The translations under genes were made by a program, and so were the position numbers. Shown one piece after another: positions 19,075-30,231 of a stretch of 64,000 nt of DNA; position 1 is the first letter of the stretch, and each line of letters opens with the position of its first letter. Where the stretch lies: assembly GCA_001312405.1 (NCBI GenBank), contig BBDR01000007.1:134373-198372 (forward strand). The letters run 5' to 3'. A model generated the notes under the pieces. It was not told where the DNA came from. It did not search any database and saw nothing but the letters and a program-made list of their open reading frames with translations. This stretch comes from Clostridium sp. NkU-1 (GTDB taxonomy: Bacteria; Bacillota_A; Clostridia; Lachnospirales; Lachnospiraceae).

Positions 19075-20329
19075 ATGGGTGAAGGAGAAACAAAACCAAA
19101 GTTTACCATTGATCCTAATTCAGCCAAGTTTAAGCTGAATGAGATCGTGGCAAAGCATTACAAGGAGGTCCAGGAGGCAAAGGACAGAGGAGAAAAAATC
19201 GGCTGGTGCGCCAGCAATTTCCCTCAGGAAATTTTCCAGACCCTGGGTATTAAGGTGTGCTATCCTGAAAATCAGGCAGCAGCCATTGCTGCGAGAGGGG
19301 CTGGGCAGCGGCTATGTGAAATTTCAGAGGCGGAAGGTTATTCCAATGACATCTGCGCTTATGCAAGAATCAGCCTGGCACATATGAAAACCGGGGAGAC
19401 TCCGGAACAGAACATGCCTCTTCCCGACTTTGTGCTCTGCTGCAATAACATCTGCAACTGCATGATCAAATGGTATGAGAACATTGCAAAAGAACTTAAC
19501 ATTCCGCTTATTCTCATTGACATTCCCTTTAATCCTGATTACGAGGTTTCAGATGCCCAGGTCGATTATGTCAAGAGCCAGTTTCTGGCGGCAATAGAAC
19601 AGTTAGAGGAGATCACAGGCAAGAAATGGAGCGATGAGAAATTCAAAGAGGTGATGGAAATCTCAAACAGGACTTCCAGAGCATGGCTGGAGGCGACATC
19701 CTATACCAGGTATACCCCTTCCCCGCTTAACGGTTTTGACTTACTAAACCATATGGCAGTGGCCGTCTGTGCCAGGGGAACGGTTGAAGCAGCCGAAGCC
19801 TTTGAAACCTTGCTGGAAGAATACAAAAAAAGCAGTGAAAGAGGGAACCAGTACCTTCCGCGCAGAGGAAAAATACAGGATCATGTTCGAGGGAATCGCC
19901 TGCTGGCCTCATTTAAGAGCAACGGCTACGGGCTTAAAATCCCGGGGGATCAACATGGTGGCAACGATTTATGCCGATGCCTTTGGATTCATTTACGATG
20001 ATTTTGACGGTCTGATCCGCGCCTACTGCAACGTGCCCAATGCCATGAACCTAGAGCACGCCAGGGATAAGAGGGAGGCCATTGTGAATAAGACCCATGC
20101 AGAAGGGCTTCTGGTACATACCAACCGTTCCTGTAAGCTCTGGAGCGGCTTCATGTATGAAATGAGCCGCCAGATCGGAGAGGACTGCCAGATACCGGTC
20201 ACCTCATTTGACGGCGACCAGGCAGATCCCCGGAACTTCTCGGAAGCGCAGTATGAAACAAGGGTTCAGGGGCTGACGGAAATCATGGAATCCAACAAGG
20301 GGGGAAAGACTGATGGCAACATTGAATGA
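19075..20329 (+). CDS. 2-hydroxyacyl-CoA dehydratase, alpha-type subunit (HgdA/FldB/HadB family; frameshifts)
   Basis: Radical dehydratase subunit holding a [4Fe-4S] cluster; with the beta subunit it removes water from (R)-2-hydroxyacyl-CoA to give an enoyl-CoA. Typical blocks are GWCASNFPQEIF, GYSNDICAYARISL and CCNNICNCMIKWYENIA, and late in the protein GLLVHTNRSCKLWS. About 415 residues. Frame breaks near 19850 and 19950 shift the reading into TSTFRAEEKYRIMFEGI. Its ribosome site is AAGGAGG. The end overlaps the beta gene. The substrate (aryl-lactate, 2-hydroxyisocaproate or 2-hydroxyglutarate type) cannot be fixed from sequence alone. Confidence 0.88.
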
Positions 20330-21434
20330 ATTATTAGAAAATTTTCATGAAATTGCGTGTTCACCGAAAAAAACAGCTGAATGCTTATCTGGAACAGGGA
20401 AAAAAAGGTTGTGGCCTGTGTTCCTGTCTACACTCCGGAAGAGTTGATCCACTCCATGGGGCTTGTTCCTATGGGAGCATGGGGAGCGGATATTGAGCTG
20501 AAAGAGTCAAAAAAATATTTCCCTGCATTTATCTGTTCCATCATGCAGAGCATTCTGGAATTGGGAATTAAGGGAGAATACAAAGGCATTTCAGCCATTG
20601 TCATTCCTTCCCTCTGTGACTCATTAAAGTGCCTGGGGCAGAACTGGAAATATGCGGTAAAGGACATTCCTTTTATTCCCATGACATATCCCCAGAACCG
20701 GAAGCCTGAGGCTGGAAAAAAAGTTCACCAAAGCTTCCTATGAGCGTGTCATAAAAGACTTAGAGGCAGCAACTGGTGCAAAATTCAGCGAAGCTTCCCT
20801 GGCCCGGTCCAATGAAATCTACAATGAGCACAATGAGGCAATGAGAAAGCTGGCAGAGGTTCTGGAACAGCATCCTTCCATCACGGCAATCCAAAGAAGA
20901 GATATTTTTAAAAGTGCTTATTTCATGCGGAAGGAAGAGCATACGGCACTGGTCAGCCAGCTGATGGAGGCTTTGTCACAGACAGAGGAGAAGGAAAGCA
21001 AAATCAAGGTAATCACCACCGGAATTCTGGCTGACAGCGAAGGTCTTCTTAAAATCTTTGATGAGCACGGGCTGCAGATTGCTGCAGACGATGTTGCCCA
21101 TGAATCCAGACAGTACCGTACAGATGTGAACCTGGAATTGGAACCACTAGAAGGACTTGCAGATAAGTTCTCCCGGATGGACCACTGTTCCGTTCTGTAT
21201 GATCCGGAAAAGAAGAGAGCCGGCTATATTGTTGATCTTGCAAAGAAATACAAGGCAAAAGGCGTGGTGGTTCTGCTGACAAAATTCTGTGATCCGGAAG
21301 AATTTGATTATGTAATGATAAAAAAAGCCTGTGATGGGGCAGGAATTCCTATCATTCAGATGGAAGTCGACAGGCAGATGGTTAATTATGAGCAGGCAGG
21401 AACTATGATGGAAGCATTTAAGGATATGCTCTAA
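20313..21434 (+). CDS. 2-hydroxyacyl-CoA dehydratase, beta-type subunit (HgdB/FldC/HadC family; frameshifts)
   Basis: Partner of the preceding subunit. It starts MATLNELLENFHEIA, overlapping it by 17 nt. Family blocks are CVPVYTPEELIHSMG, PMGAWGADIE, PAFICSIMQS, IPSLCDSLKC and the late LLTKFCDPEEFDY. Breaks near 20370 (7 A) and 20718 (run of A) are single-base insertions. About 373 residues is usual. It completes the activator-alpha-beta set of the operon. Confidence 0.88.
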
Positions 21435-21449
21435 CAGGAGGAGAAGGAT

Positions 21450-22584
21450 ATGATCGATAAAAATAAAATGCCGGTAGCGGTGGGCGTTGCATTCGTATGG
21501 TTTACCACACAGTTTGGCGGAGGATTTGCATCAGGCGCACAGCTGGTCCAGTATTTCGTTGCGTTCGGTATTTGGGCGCTTATTACCCCGATTCTTGCTC
21601 AGGCCATCGGAGCGGTGTTCCAGTGGTATGGACTCCGGTATGCGAAGCTTCATGATGCCTATGATTACAGAACCTTTAACAACAAATTTTATGGAAAATT
21701 CGCTCCCATTTTTTTCCAACCTTTATGAGCTTGTATACATATTATTGCTGTGTCTGGCTCCCTCTGTTGCATTTGCGACCGGAGGCTCCACCATGCAGTC
21801 CCTGACTGGAATCCCATATATGGCATGTACTTTGATCATAGGTTTGTTTATCTTTGTGGTGACCATTTTTGGCACGGATTTTGTCAGAAAAGCTGCTTCT
21901 ACCTTATCAGTCATTATCATAGCAGGCCTTTTGATCGTGTACATACCAAACATTATTGTCAGCTGGGGTGAGATCGTAAAAAATGTTAAGATTTTGGGAG
22001 CGGATCCGGCCCCTGCCGGCCCTGCTTTATGGAGCTGCTTTATTTATGGTGCCTTCCAGCTGGCTTCCATCGGATTGCTGTACCAGCATGCGGAATCATT
22101 TAAAACGGAAAAAGAAGCCGGAACCAGCATGATTTACGGGTTTATCGTAAACTCCGGATTGATTATGCTATCCACTTTGGGAATTATGGCGGTTGCGACC
22201 AATCCGGATTTATCCAAGGATCCCCTTCCGGTCATCACTCTGATCAAAGGCGGGGTTGGAGCCAGCTTCATGAACCCGATGATTTCCATACTTATTATTT
22301 TGGGAGCAGTATCAACAGCGGTCAACATGATTGCGGGAGCAGTCCAGAGAGTTGTGGTTGCACTTGAAAAGCCGGAGGAAAAGAAAAATGACGGAAAGCC
22401 TTCAGCAAAAACCTTAATCTGTGCTTTGTTATGTACCATCCTTGCTTTTGCTATTGCTCAGTTCGGACTTCTTCCGCTTGTTAAGGTAGGATATGGATAT
22501 CTGGGTTATGTAACCATTGCAGTGGTACTGATTCCGTTCCTGATCCGGATGATCGGAGAGGCCATGGGAAAAATCGAGAAATAA
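21450..22584 (+). CDS. YkvI-like APC/LeuT-fold membrane transporter (frameshift)
   Basis: About 378 residues with roughly ten hydrophobic helices. It begins MPVAVGVAFVWFTTQFGGGFASGAQ, whose glycine-rich unwound helix 1 resembles LeuT-fold carriers of the YkvI group (branched-chain amino acid permease-like). A run of T near 21715 carries an extra base; the frame resumes SNLYELVYILLLCLAPSVA. Placed inside the 2-hydroxy-acid operon, it most likely imports the amino or hydroxy acid substrate or exports the reduced acid (inference). Confidence 0.72.
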
Positions 22585-22624
22585 TTGACAGAAGCATGAG
22601 GCAGAGGTTAGCAGGAGAATGAAT

Positions 22625-24208
22625 ATGACAGGCCTTTTATCAGAAACAATCGGAGAACTGCTTCATAAAAGAGCTGTTCTTACGCCGAATGGAGCAGGAA
22701 TCTGCGATCAGGACAGAAGCTATACCTGGAAAGAGGCGGATGAAATTTCAGATTTTTGGGCAGCTGACTTTATTAGAAGAGGAATATCGCGGGGGAAACA
22801 TGTCGCGTTGTGGGGGATAAACAGCCCGGAATGGATCATGGCGTATTTTGCTTTTATGAAGTCCGGGGCAATTGTGATCCCGGTCAATACATGCTATAAG
22901 GAACAGGAATTAAGGCAGGTTTTAAAAGAAGCGGATGCAGACTATTTGTTCTATGGGAAGGGCTGCAGGAATGCGGACTACGGACCGGTCATTTCAAAGG
23001 CAGGGTTAGACCGGCCGGACAGCTTCTTAAAAGGGATCGTTTCCCTGGACCAGCTGCCTGGCTGTGAAATAGGTGAAAACAGGGAAGAGGATAAGCGGAT
23101 TTTAAAAGAAGCAGAACAGAACCTGTCCACAAAGGATACCGCTAACATACTTTTCACCTCCGGCACCTCCGGCGTTCCCAAAGGAGTGATGTTAAGCCAT
23201 GATAACCTGGTCAATAATTCTGCCGAAATGGTACGTTCCATGCATTGGAACGAGAGTGACCGCATGTGTTTATCTGTTCCTCTGTTTCACTGCTTTGGCA
23301 TCACAGCGGGCATTTTGTCCGCTGTCCATGCCGGAGCGGCAATTTATATAAACCAGTATTATAAGTCCATAAGAGTTATGGAAAACATAGAGAAAAATTC
23401 CTGTACCATTCTAAACGGTGTTCCCAGCATGTTCCTGGCCATGGTAAAGAATGGCAGGAGGAATGAATACGATCTAAGTTCCTTAAAGAGCGGAATTATC
23501 GCTGGTTCCGCCATTCATCCGTCAGATTATATCAATATCTGTGCAGAACTGAAGATGGAGCATCTGCAGCCTTCCTATGGGCAGACCGAGTCTTCCCCTG
23601 CAATTACCATGACCGGATATTGGGATCCAATCTGCCGAAAGGCCCTTACGGCAGGAAAAAAGATCCCTTATACGGAATTAAGGATATGGGATGAAAGAAG
23701 AAAGAGCGCTGCCAAAACAGGCAGTGTGGGAGAAATCCAGTCCAGGGGATATCACATTATGAAGGGCTATTACAACAGGACCAAAGAAACGGAAAGAGTG
23801 CTGGACGGGGAGGGCTGGCTTCATACAGGGGACTGCGGTTATCTGGATGAAGAAGGCTGTCTTTATATAACCGGACGAAAAAAAGAGATGATTATCCGGG
23901 GCGGTGAAAACATAGCTCCGGTGGAAATTGAAAACTGCATCCTGGAGCTTCCGGAAATCAAGGATGTAAAGATAATAGGAGTTGACGCCCAGGTTCTTCA
24001 GGAAGAAATTGCGGCCTGTATCATCATGGAGCCTGGGATAGAGTTTTCTGAAGAGAGGGTCAGGGAACAGGTCCGTCAGAATCTGGCGGATTATAAGGTT
24101 CCAAAATATGTTTATCGGTTTGAAGCATTTCCTTTTGGTAACAGCGGAAAGGTTAAGATCCATGAGTTACGTCAGGAGATCGAGAAACGGTTAGCGAAAA
24201 GAGGTTAA
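22625..24208 (+). CDS. Acyl-CoA synthetase (ANL superfamily, CaiC/CarB-like)
   Basis: An intact ligase of about 527 residues that forms an acyl-AMP and then acyl-CoA. AMP-binding P-loop is TSGTSGVPKGVMLSHDN; also PSYGQTESSPA, GWLHTGDCGYLDEEG and the hinge GRKKEMIIRGGENI; the catalytic lysine is in GNSGKVKIHEL. Start at 22625 preferred over 22619 because AGGAG is then 7 nt away. In the operon it could prime the pathway by activating the first acid, after which the CoA-transferase recycles CoA, as CarB and CarA do for caffeate (inference). Confidence 0.85.
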   Translation: MTGLLSETIGELLHKRAVLTPNGAGICDQDRSYTWKEADEISDFWAADFIRRGISRGKHVALWGINSPEWIMAYFAFMKSGAIVIPVNTCYKEQELRQVLKEADADYLFYGKGCRNADYGPVISKAGLDRPDSFLKGIVSLDQLPGCEIGENREEDKRILKEAEQNLSTKDTANILFTSGTSGVPKGVMLSHDNLVNNSAEMVRSMHWNESDRMCLSVPLFHCFGITAGILSAVHAGAAIYINQYYKSIRVMENIEKNSCTILNGVPSMFLAMVKNGRRNEYDLSSLKSGIIAGSAIHPSDYINICAELKMEHLQPSYGQTESSPAITMTGYWDPICRKALTAGKKIPYTELRIWDERRKSAAKTGSVGEIQSRGYHIMKGYYNRTKETERVLDGEGWLHTGDCGYLDEEGCLYITGRKKEMIIRGGENIAPVEIENCILELPEIKDVKIIGVDAQVLQEEIAACIIMEPGIEFSEERVREQVRQNLADYKVPKYVYRFEAFPFGNSGKVKIHELRQEIEKRLAKRG

Positions 24209-24220
24209 GGAGGAAACAAC

Positions 24221-25362
24221 ATGTATTTTACAAAACAGCATGAGCTTGTCCGGAAACTTGCGAGGGAGTTTGCGGAAAAAGAACTGACCAATGAGATCCT
24301 CGATGAGGTTGAGGAAAGCGGGACATTTCCGGAGGATATCCTTTACAAAATGGGAAAGGCCGGTTTTTCGGCATTAAGACGCCAAAGGAATACGGAGGTT
24401 CAGGGGGTGACGCCCGCTGTTACGTGCTGGTAATGGAGGAAATGGCAAGAGTCAGCGGAGTCGCAAGCATTTATGTATCTTCCCCCAATTCCCTTTCCGG
24501 AGGTCCCCTGTTATTATCCGGCACAGAGGAGCAGAAACGGAAATATCTTCCCCCATTGATAAACGGGAACAAAAAGCTCTGCTTTGCCCTGACAGAACCG
24601 GGAGCAGGTTCCGATGCCGGCGGTATGCAGTCCACCGCGGTAAAGGATGGGGATTCCTACATATTAAATGGAAGAAAGACCTTTATTACCATGGCGCCTC
24701 TGGCAGATTATGCAGTGATATACGCAAAGACGGATATGACAAAGGGAACAAAAGGAATCAGCGCATTTATTGTGGATATGAAAAATACCCCTGGTATTTC
24801 CTGCGGAAAGCCGGAACATAAAATGGGTGTCATCGGCTGTGCTACCAGCGATATTATTATGGATAACGCAAGGATTCCGGCGGAAAACCTTCTGGGTGAG
24901 GAGGGCATGGGCTTTATAAACGCCATGAAGACCCTGGATACCGGCCGTATGGGAGTGGCTGCCCAGTCCATCGGAGTTGCCCAGGGGGCTCTTGACGAGG
25001 CGATTAAATACGCAAAGGAAAGAAAACAGTTCGGCAGACGAATCGGAGATTTCCAGGCAATTGCATTTATGATCGCAGATATGGCGACGAAGCTGGAGGC
25101 TGCAAAGCAGCTGGTCTATAAGACTGCCTACTTAATGGATACCCATCAGCCGGCAACCATGGAAGCTTCTATGGCAAAGTATTATGCTTCTGAAGTCTGC
25201 AATGAAATCGCTTCAAAATCCCTTCAGATCCATGGTGGTTACGGATTTATCAAAGATTATAAGATTGAACGCATGTACAGGGATTGCCGTGTGTTTACCA
25301 TTTACGAAGGTACCTCACAAATCCAGCAGCTGGTGATTTCCGGAAAACTGCTTAAGAAATAA
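24221..25362 (+). CDS. Acyl-CoA dehydrogenase / enoyl-CoA reductase partner of ETF (frameshift)
   Basis: FAD enzyme of about 380 residues that, with the following ETF genes, reduces the enoyl-CoA made by the dehydratase. Signatures are FALTEPGAGSDAGG, the arginine motif KERKQFGRRIGDFQAI and the catalytic glutamate in TIYEGTSQIQ. A break near 24375 should give FFGIKTPKEYGGSGGDARCYVLV. The ribosome site is AAGGAGG. The order AcdA-EtfB-EtfA matches caffeyl-CoA reductase (CarCDE) and the Fld cluster of proteolytic clostridia. Confidence 0.88.
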
Positions 25363-25390
25363 TGACTACACGGAAGGAGTAATGAAAACG

Positions 25391-26175
25391 ATGAAGATTT
25401 TGGTTTGTGTGAAACAGGTGCCGGATACCAACGAAGTAAAGATCGATCCGGTAAAGGGTACATTGATCCGTGACGGAGTTCCCAGCATTTTAAACCCTGA
25501 TGATGCAAATGCCCTGGAAGAGGCATTGAAAATAAAAGACAAAAAGCCTGGGACAACGGTTTCCGTTATCACCATGGGGCCGCCTCAGGCTGATGATATG
25601 TTAAGGGAATGCCTGGCAATGGGAGCAGATGAGGCTTATCTGCTCAGTGACAGGGCCTTTGGCGGGGCCGATACCTGTGCCACCTCCACCACCATTGCAG
25701 CCGGCATTCAAAAAATCGGAGATTATGACATTATTTTTGCAGGCCGCCAGGCCATTGACGGAGATACGGCCCAGGTAGGCCCTCAGGTAGCCTGGAGACT
25801 TGGCATCCCGGTTGTGACCTATGTTCAGGATGTGAAGCTTTGCGAAGGAAAGGTGATCGTACAAAGGCAGATGGAAAACGGATATGAAATTCTGGAAGTC
25901 CAGATGCCATGTCTCCTTACTGCAGTAAAAGAACTGAATGAGCCCCGTTACATGAGCATAGGCGGAATCATGGACGCTTATGCAAAAAAAAGTTACCGTA
26001 TGGAATCATGAGGATGTGGGACTGGATCCCAAAGACTGCGGTTTAAATGCTTCCCCGACCCAGGTTTTCCGTTCCTTTACTCCCGCCCCAAAGGGAAAAG
26101 GAGATGCTTGACGGAACAGTGACCGAAATGGCAGAGCTGTTGACAGAAAAACTGAAAGAGAAGCATTATCTTTAA
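25391..26175 (+). CDS. etfB: Electron transfer flavoprotein beta subunit (frameshifts)
   Basis: Starts [20 protein letters not shown], the family signature. Later blocks are [26 protein letters not shown] and [17 protein letters not shown]. After an extra A in an 8-A run near 25990, the frame continues [18 protein letters not shown]; a second break near 26100 leads to [17 protein letters not shown]. About 260 residues. Forms the ETF of the upstream acyl-CoA dehydrogenase with the next gene. Confidence 0.9.
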
Positions 26176-26201
26176 GACCCAGGAAAAGGAGGAAGGTTCA
26201 T

Positions 26202-27383
26202 ATGGCTGTAAATGTAGTAAAAGAAAAATGCAGGGGCTGTTCCATCTGCGTAAAGAACTGCCCGTTCGAAGCAATTACAATGGAAAATAAACTGGCTGTC
26301 ATTGGTACTGCCTGTACCGGATGCGGTGTTTGTGTGGAAAAGTGTCCGTTTGATGCAATAGAAAAGTCAGAAGAGCCAAAGGATACGGTTGATTTATCGG
26401 AATACCGGGATGTATGGGTATTTGCGGAGCAAAGAGAAGGCGCACTCATGCCGGTAGTAAAAGAACTTCTGGGAGAAGGACGGAAGCTGGCAGATGAGAT
26501 CGGATGCAGCCTTTGTACGGTATTATGCGGGAACCAGGTGGAAGGACTTGCGGATGAACTGTTTGAATACGGAGCGGATAAGGTTTATCTTGCGGATCAT
26601 AAAGAACTGGAAGCCTACCGCACCGACGCTTATACGGCTGTGATTCACGATGCGATCAAATCCTATAAGCCTGAAATCGTCCTTTTGGGAGCGACTCACA
26701 TCGGCCGTGACTTAGGTCCCTGTCTGGCAGTCCGCTGCAATACCGGACTGACTGCCGACTGCACCAGGCTGGAGATCGATGAAGAGGATAAGAAGATCAA
26801 GCAGACCCGCCCGGCCTTTGGCGGGAATTTAATGGCGACCATTGTCTGCCCGAACCACAGGCCTCAGATGTCCACGGTACGCCCGGGAGTCATGGAAAAG
26901 GCTGAAAGGCAGAAAGGACGGAAGGGCCAGGTTGTTCCTCTTTCCGTAAGTTTTGAAAAAGATGATATCAGGACCCAGATCCTTGAGGTAGTAAAGCAGG
27001 CAGGAGAAGCGGTATCCTTAACCGATGCGGAGATCATTGTGTCCGGCGGTATGGGCCTTGGCGGAGCCGAGGGATTTGAACTGTTAAAGAAGCTGGCTGA
27101 TCGGCTTGGCGGTGTCATTGCAGCAAGCCGTGCAGCCGTTGATGCAGGCTGGATCGACCATTCCTATCAGGTGGGACAGACCGGGACAACGGTACGTCCC
27201 AAGCTGTATTTTGCATGTGGCATTTCCGGGGCCATTCAGCATGTGGCAGGTATGCAGAACTCGGAGCAGATCATTGCGATCAATAAAAACCCGGCAGCTC
27301 CGATCTTTGAAGTGGCCGATTACGGCATCGTAGGGGATTTAAACCAGGTGATCCCTGCATTGATAGAAGCACTGGACAAATAA
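26202..27383 (+). CDS. etfA: Electron transfer flavoprotein alpha subunit with N-terminal 2[4Fe-4S] ferredoxin domain
   Basis: An intact 393-residue fusion. Residues 1-60 hold two full cluster motifs ([12 protein letters not shown] and [12 protein letters not shown]). The ETF-alpha part follows, with FAD-binding [32 protein letters not shown] and [21 protein letters not shown] similar ferredoxin extension exists in CarE of the electron-bifurcating caffeyl-CoA reductase of Acetobacterium woodii, so this complex may couple enoyl-CoA reduction to ferredoxin (inference). Confidence 0.92.
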   Translation: MAVNVVKEKCRGCSICVKNCPFEAITMENKLAVIGTACTGCGVCVEKCPFDAIEKSEEPKDTVDLSEYRDVWVFAEQREGALMPVVKELLGEGRKLADEIGCSLCTVLCGNQVEGLADELFEYGADKVYLADHKELEAYRTDAYTAVIHDAIKSYKPEIVLLGATHIGRDLGPCLAVRCNTGLTADCTRLEIDEEDKKIKQTRPAFGGNLMATIVCPNHRPQMSTVRPGVMEKAERQKGRKGQVVPLSVSFEKDDIRTQILEVVKQAGEAVSLTDAEIIVSGGMGLGGAEGFELLKKLADRLGGVIAASRAAVDAGWIDHSYQVGQTGTTVRPKLYFACGISGAIQHVAGMQNSEQIIAINKNPAAPIFEVADYGIVGDLNQVIPALIEALDK

Positions 27384-27397
27384 AGGAGGGTATTAAT

Positions 27398-28642
27398 ATG
27401 GGAAAGAAGCTGTTAGAAGGAATCAAAGTAGTGGAGCTGGCAACCTTTATCGCGGCTGCAGGAGCAGGACGTTTTCTTGCGGACTGCGGAGCGGATGTGA
27501 TTAAAATCGAATCTGCCAAGGGGGATCCCTTAAGGCATACGGCACCATCCGAAGGAAGGCCTTTGGATATGTATGAAAATACGACCTGGGACTTAGAAAA
27601 TGGAAACAAGCGCTGCATCTCTCTTAATATGAAGGCGCCCGAGGGCAAAGAGGCATTTTTTTAAGCTTTTAGAGGATGCGGATGTGCTGATCACCAACTG
27701 GAGAGTCCAGGCTCTTGAACGGGCGGGGCTTGACTATGAAACCTTAAAGGTGAAATATCCCAGGCTGGTTTATGCATGGTAACCGGATACGGTGAATACG
27801 GCCCGGATAAAGACCTTCCCGGGTTTGATTTCACGGCGTTCTTTGCAAGAGGAGGTTATCTCCATTCCCTCCGTCAGAAAGGAACGGTTCCAATGAATGT
27901 GGTTCCGGGAGTTGGAGACCATAACGTGGCCATGAACCTGGCGGCAGGAATTCTTGCGGCATTGTATCATGCAAAAGAAACCGGACAGGGAGAAAAGGTG
28001 GAAACCAGCCTGTTTGAGACGGCTGTCTATAACATGGGAATGATGATCCAGGCAGCCAATTATGACGGCCCGGCGAGAGAATATCCCATTAACATCAGGG
28101 AGAGCGCCAACCCCTTTAACGCGGCATGGAGGACAAAGGATGACAGATTCATTCAGACCTGTATGCCGGATTACAACACCTATTATAAGCAGTTCATGAA
28201 AGCTCTTGGAAGAGATGATTTATTAGAGAATGAGAATTACTTCCCAATCCAGAACCTTCAGGCAAAAGGCCTGGGCACAGAGGTCTATGACATCTGTATG
28301 GAGGCAATGGAAAAGAAGACAGCCAAGGAATGGGTACCGGTTTTAAAGGAACATGACATTGCTTTCAGCGTTGCCCAGTCCTGGGAAGAGATTTTGGAGG
28401 ATGAGCAGGCATGGGCCAATGATTGCTTCTATAAAATGCAGTACGGCAATGGAAATGTGCGCACACTGGTAAGACCGCCGGTCAAATTTCAGGAAATGGG
28501 CGTTCCAGAGTACAATGGCGGTCCTTTGATCGGAGAGCAGGGACCGGAAATCCTGGAAAATCTGGGGTATACCAAAGAGGAGATCAGGGAATTCGAGGAA
28601 AAGGGAATACTTTATGTGTGGAAGGATGAGAGAAAAAACTAG
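27398..28642 (+). CDS. Family III (CaiB/BaiF) CoA-transferase, FldA/HadA type (frameshifts)
   Basis: Transfers CoA between the reduced product and the incoming 2-hydroxy acid. It starts KLLEGIKVVELATFIAAAGAGR. The catalytic aspartate is expected in LPGFDFTAFFARGG, and YGEYGPDKDLPGFD, NVVPGVGDHN and LEDEQAWANDCFYKM strongly recall HadA of C. difficile. Breaks at 27660 (7 T) and 27775. About 414 residues is normal. Last gene of the operon; a dehydrogenase making the 2-hydroxy acid is absent from the window. Confidence 0.88.
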
Positions 28643-28660
28643 ATCTATAGTTGAATAAAT

Positions 28661-28700
28661 AAAGAAGAAAAGGGGTGAAATTTACCCCTTTTCTTCTTTT
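28661..28700. terminator. Bidirectional terminator
   Basis: GAAGAAAAGGGGT (28664-28676) pairs with ACCCCTTTTCTTC (28684-28696), followed by TTTT. Lies between the convergent CoA-transferase and MATE genes. Confidence 0.9.
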
Positions 28701-28748
28701 GGGAAACATTTAAACATATCATACAGGGCTTTTTGCAGATCCATTTTA

Positions 28749-30111
28749 TCAGTAGTTGATATCGGAAACCCATTTCACCTTAAAGATCAGGATGGTTGTA
28801 ATAAGGGCGGCCATGTAATTGGAAAACAGGTTGCCCCAGAATACGGAATAAAAGCTTAAAAAGTGTTCCGTTGCCAGTATAAATATGTAACGCAAAAGCC
28901 ATACCCGCAGCAGGCTGATGAAGAGAGTGATCCGGGTCTTTCCAAGTCCGATAAAGGCTCCCTGCTGAACCATACAGATACCGAAGCCGATCACGGAATA
29001 GGTATAAATATGGAGCGCCTGGTTTGCCACAGAAAGGACGGAGGCATCCCTTGTAAATAACACCGTAAGTCTGGAAGACAGAGGCACCACCAGGGCGATC
29101 AAAAGGGCGGCAGTAATGGCACTTATGACGCAGCCCGTTAAACAGGCCTTTTTTGCCTTTTCCGGCTGGTTTGCTCCCACATTCATGCTGACCATGGTGG
29201 TGACGGCGGAACCAAAGGAAGAGGGCAGGATAAAGCAGATGGAGGTAATGTTATTGGCAATTCCCTGCCCGTTTAAAACAATGGATCCGTATTTTTCCAC
29301 TTCATTGTTGATGAGGAAGAAGCCAGGTTCAGCATGAGGCTGGACAGCATGGCAGGAAAGCCTATGCGCAAAAGGGTGTTGATGATGGTCCAGTCAAACC
29401 GGAAGCCGGTGAGGACAAAGCGTTCTCCCGTTTCTTTTAAGAATAATTCATAATACATCCACACAGTAATTAAAAAGTTGGATGCCAGGGAGGCCATGAC
29501 AGAGCCCACAAGACCCCAGCGGAAAACCATAATGAAGAGGGCGCTGAAAATGATTTTTAAAATCAGCATGATCACCATACGGACAAACGTATCCTCTGGC
29601 TTGCCATTGGCATTCTTTATGGAATTATAAATAGATTCCATGAAGGAAAAGGGCGTCACACAGGCGCTCAATGCAAGATAGACAAAGACATCGTGGGAAA
29701 TCTCTTCATTTACATGGGCGGATATGGGAAAGGCAAGGGCAATCAGCAAAGGAGCCAGGAGAAAACCCAGCAAAAAAAAGTAAAGACAATGATTTGAGTG
29801 GAAATCTTCCGGCTGTGCTTAAAGTCGCCGTTTCCATTGGACTGCCCGATAATGGCCATTCCCGCCACGCTCACTCCCTGAGCCAGGGCAGAGATCATAT
29901 TTACAATGGGAGTGCAGTAGGTGACGGCGCTGGCCGCCTGGGTTCCTACGAGATTGTTAAGAAAAAGACCATCGATGACCGGTATGGCGGATTGGATCAG
30001 ACCCATCATAAGGGTGGGAACCGAAAGGAATAAAATGGTCGCAGAGACGGAGCCGTTAAGGATCAAATCCCGCCTCTGCTCGGTGCTTTGTTTTAAAAAG
30101 TTTGATTGCAT
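28749..30111 (-). CDS. MATE-family multidrug/cation exporter (two frameshifts)
   Basis: About 455 residues with twelve predicted helices. The N-terminal lobe reads LSVPTLMMGLIQSAIPVIDGLFLNNLVG; the C-terminal lobe contains GANQPEKAKKACLTG and GLGKTRITLFISLLRVW, both usual in NorM/DinF-type transporters. Breaks near 29765 and 29300. It faces the 2-hydroxy-acid operon and shares its terminator. The substrate is unknown. Confidence 0.85.
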
Positions 30112-30231
30112 GGTCGATTCACCTGATTAGTAGATTTGCGGTAAAGCTTTCGGTCAGTACCGTACAATCCTTAACTATACGCCCTGGAAAATGGAATGTC
30201 AAGAAAACTTTTGCGGCGGTAGTTTTGTGTT

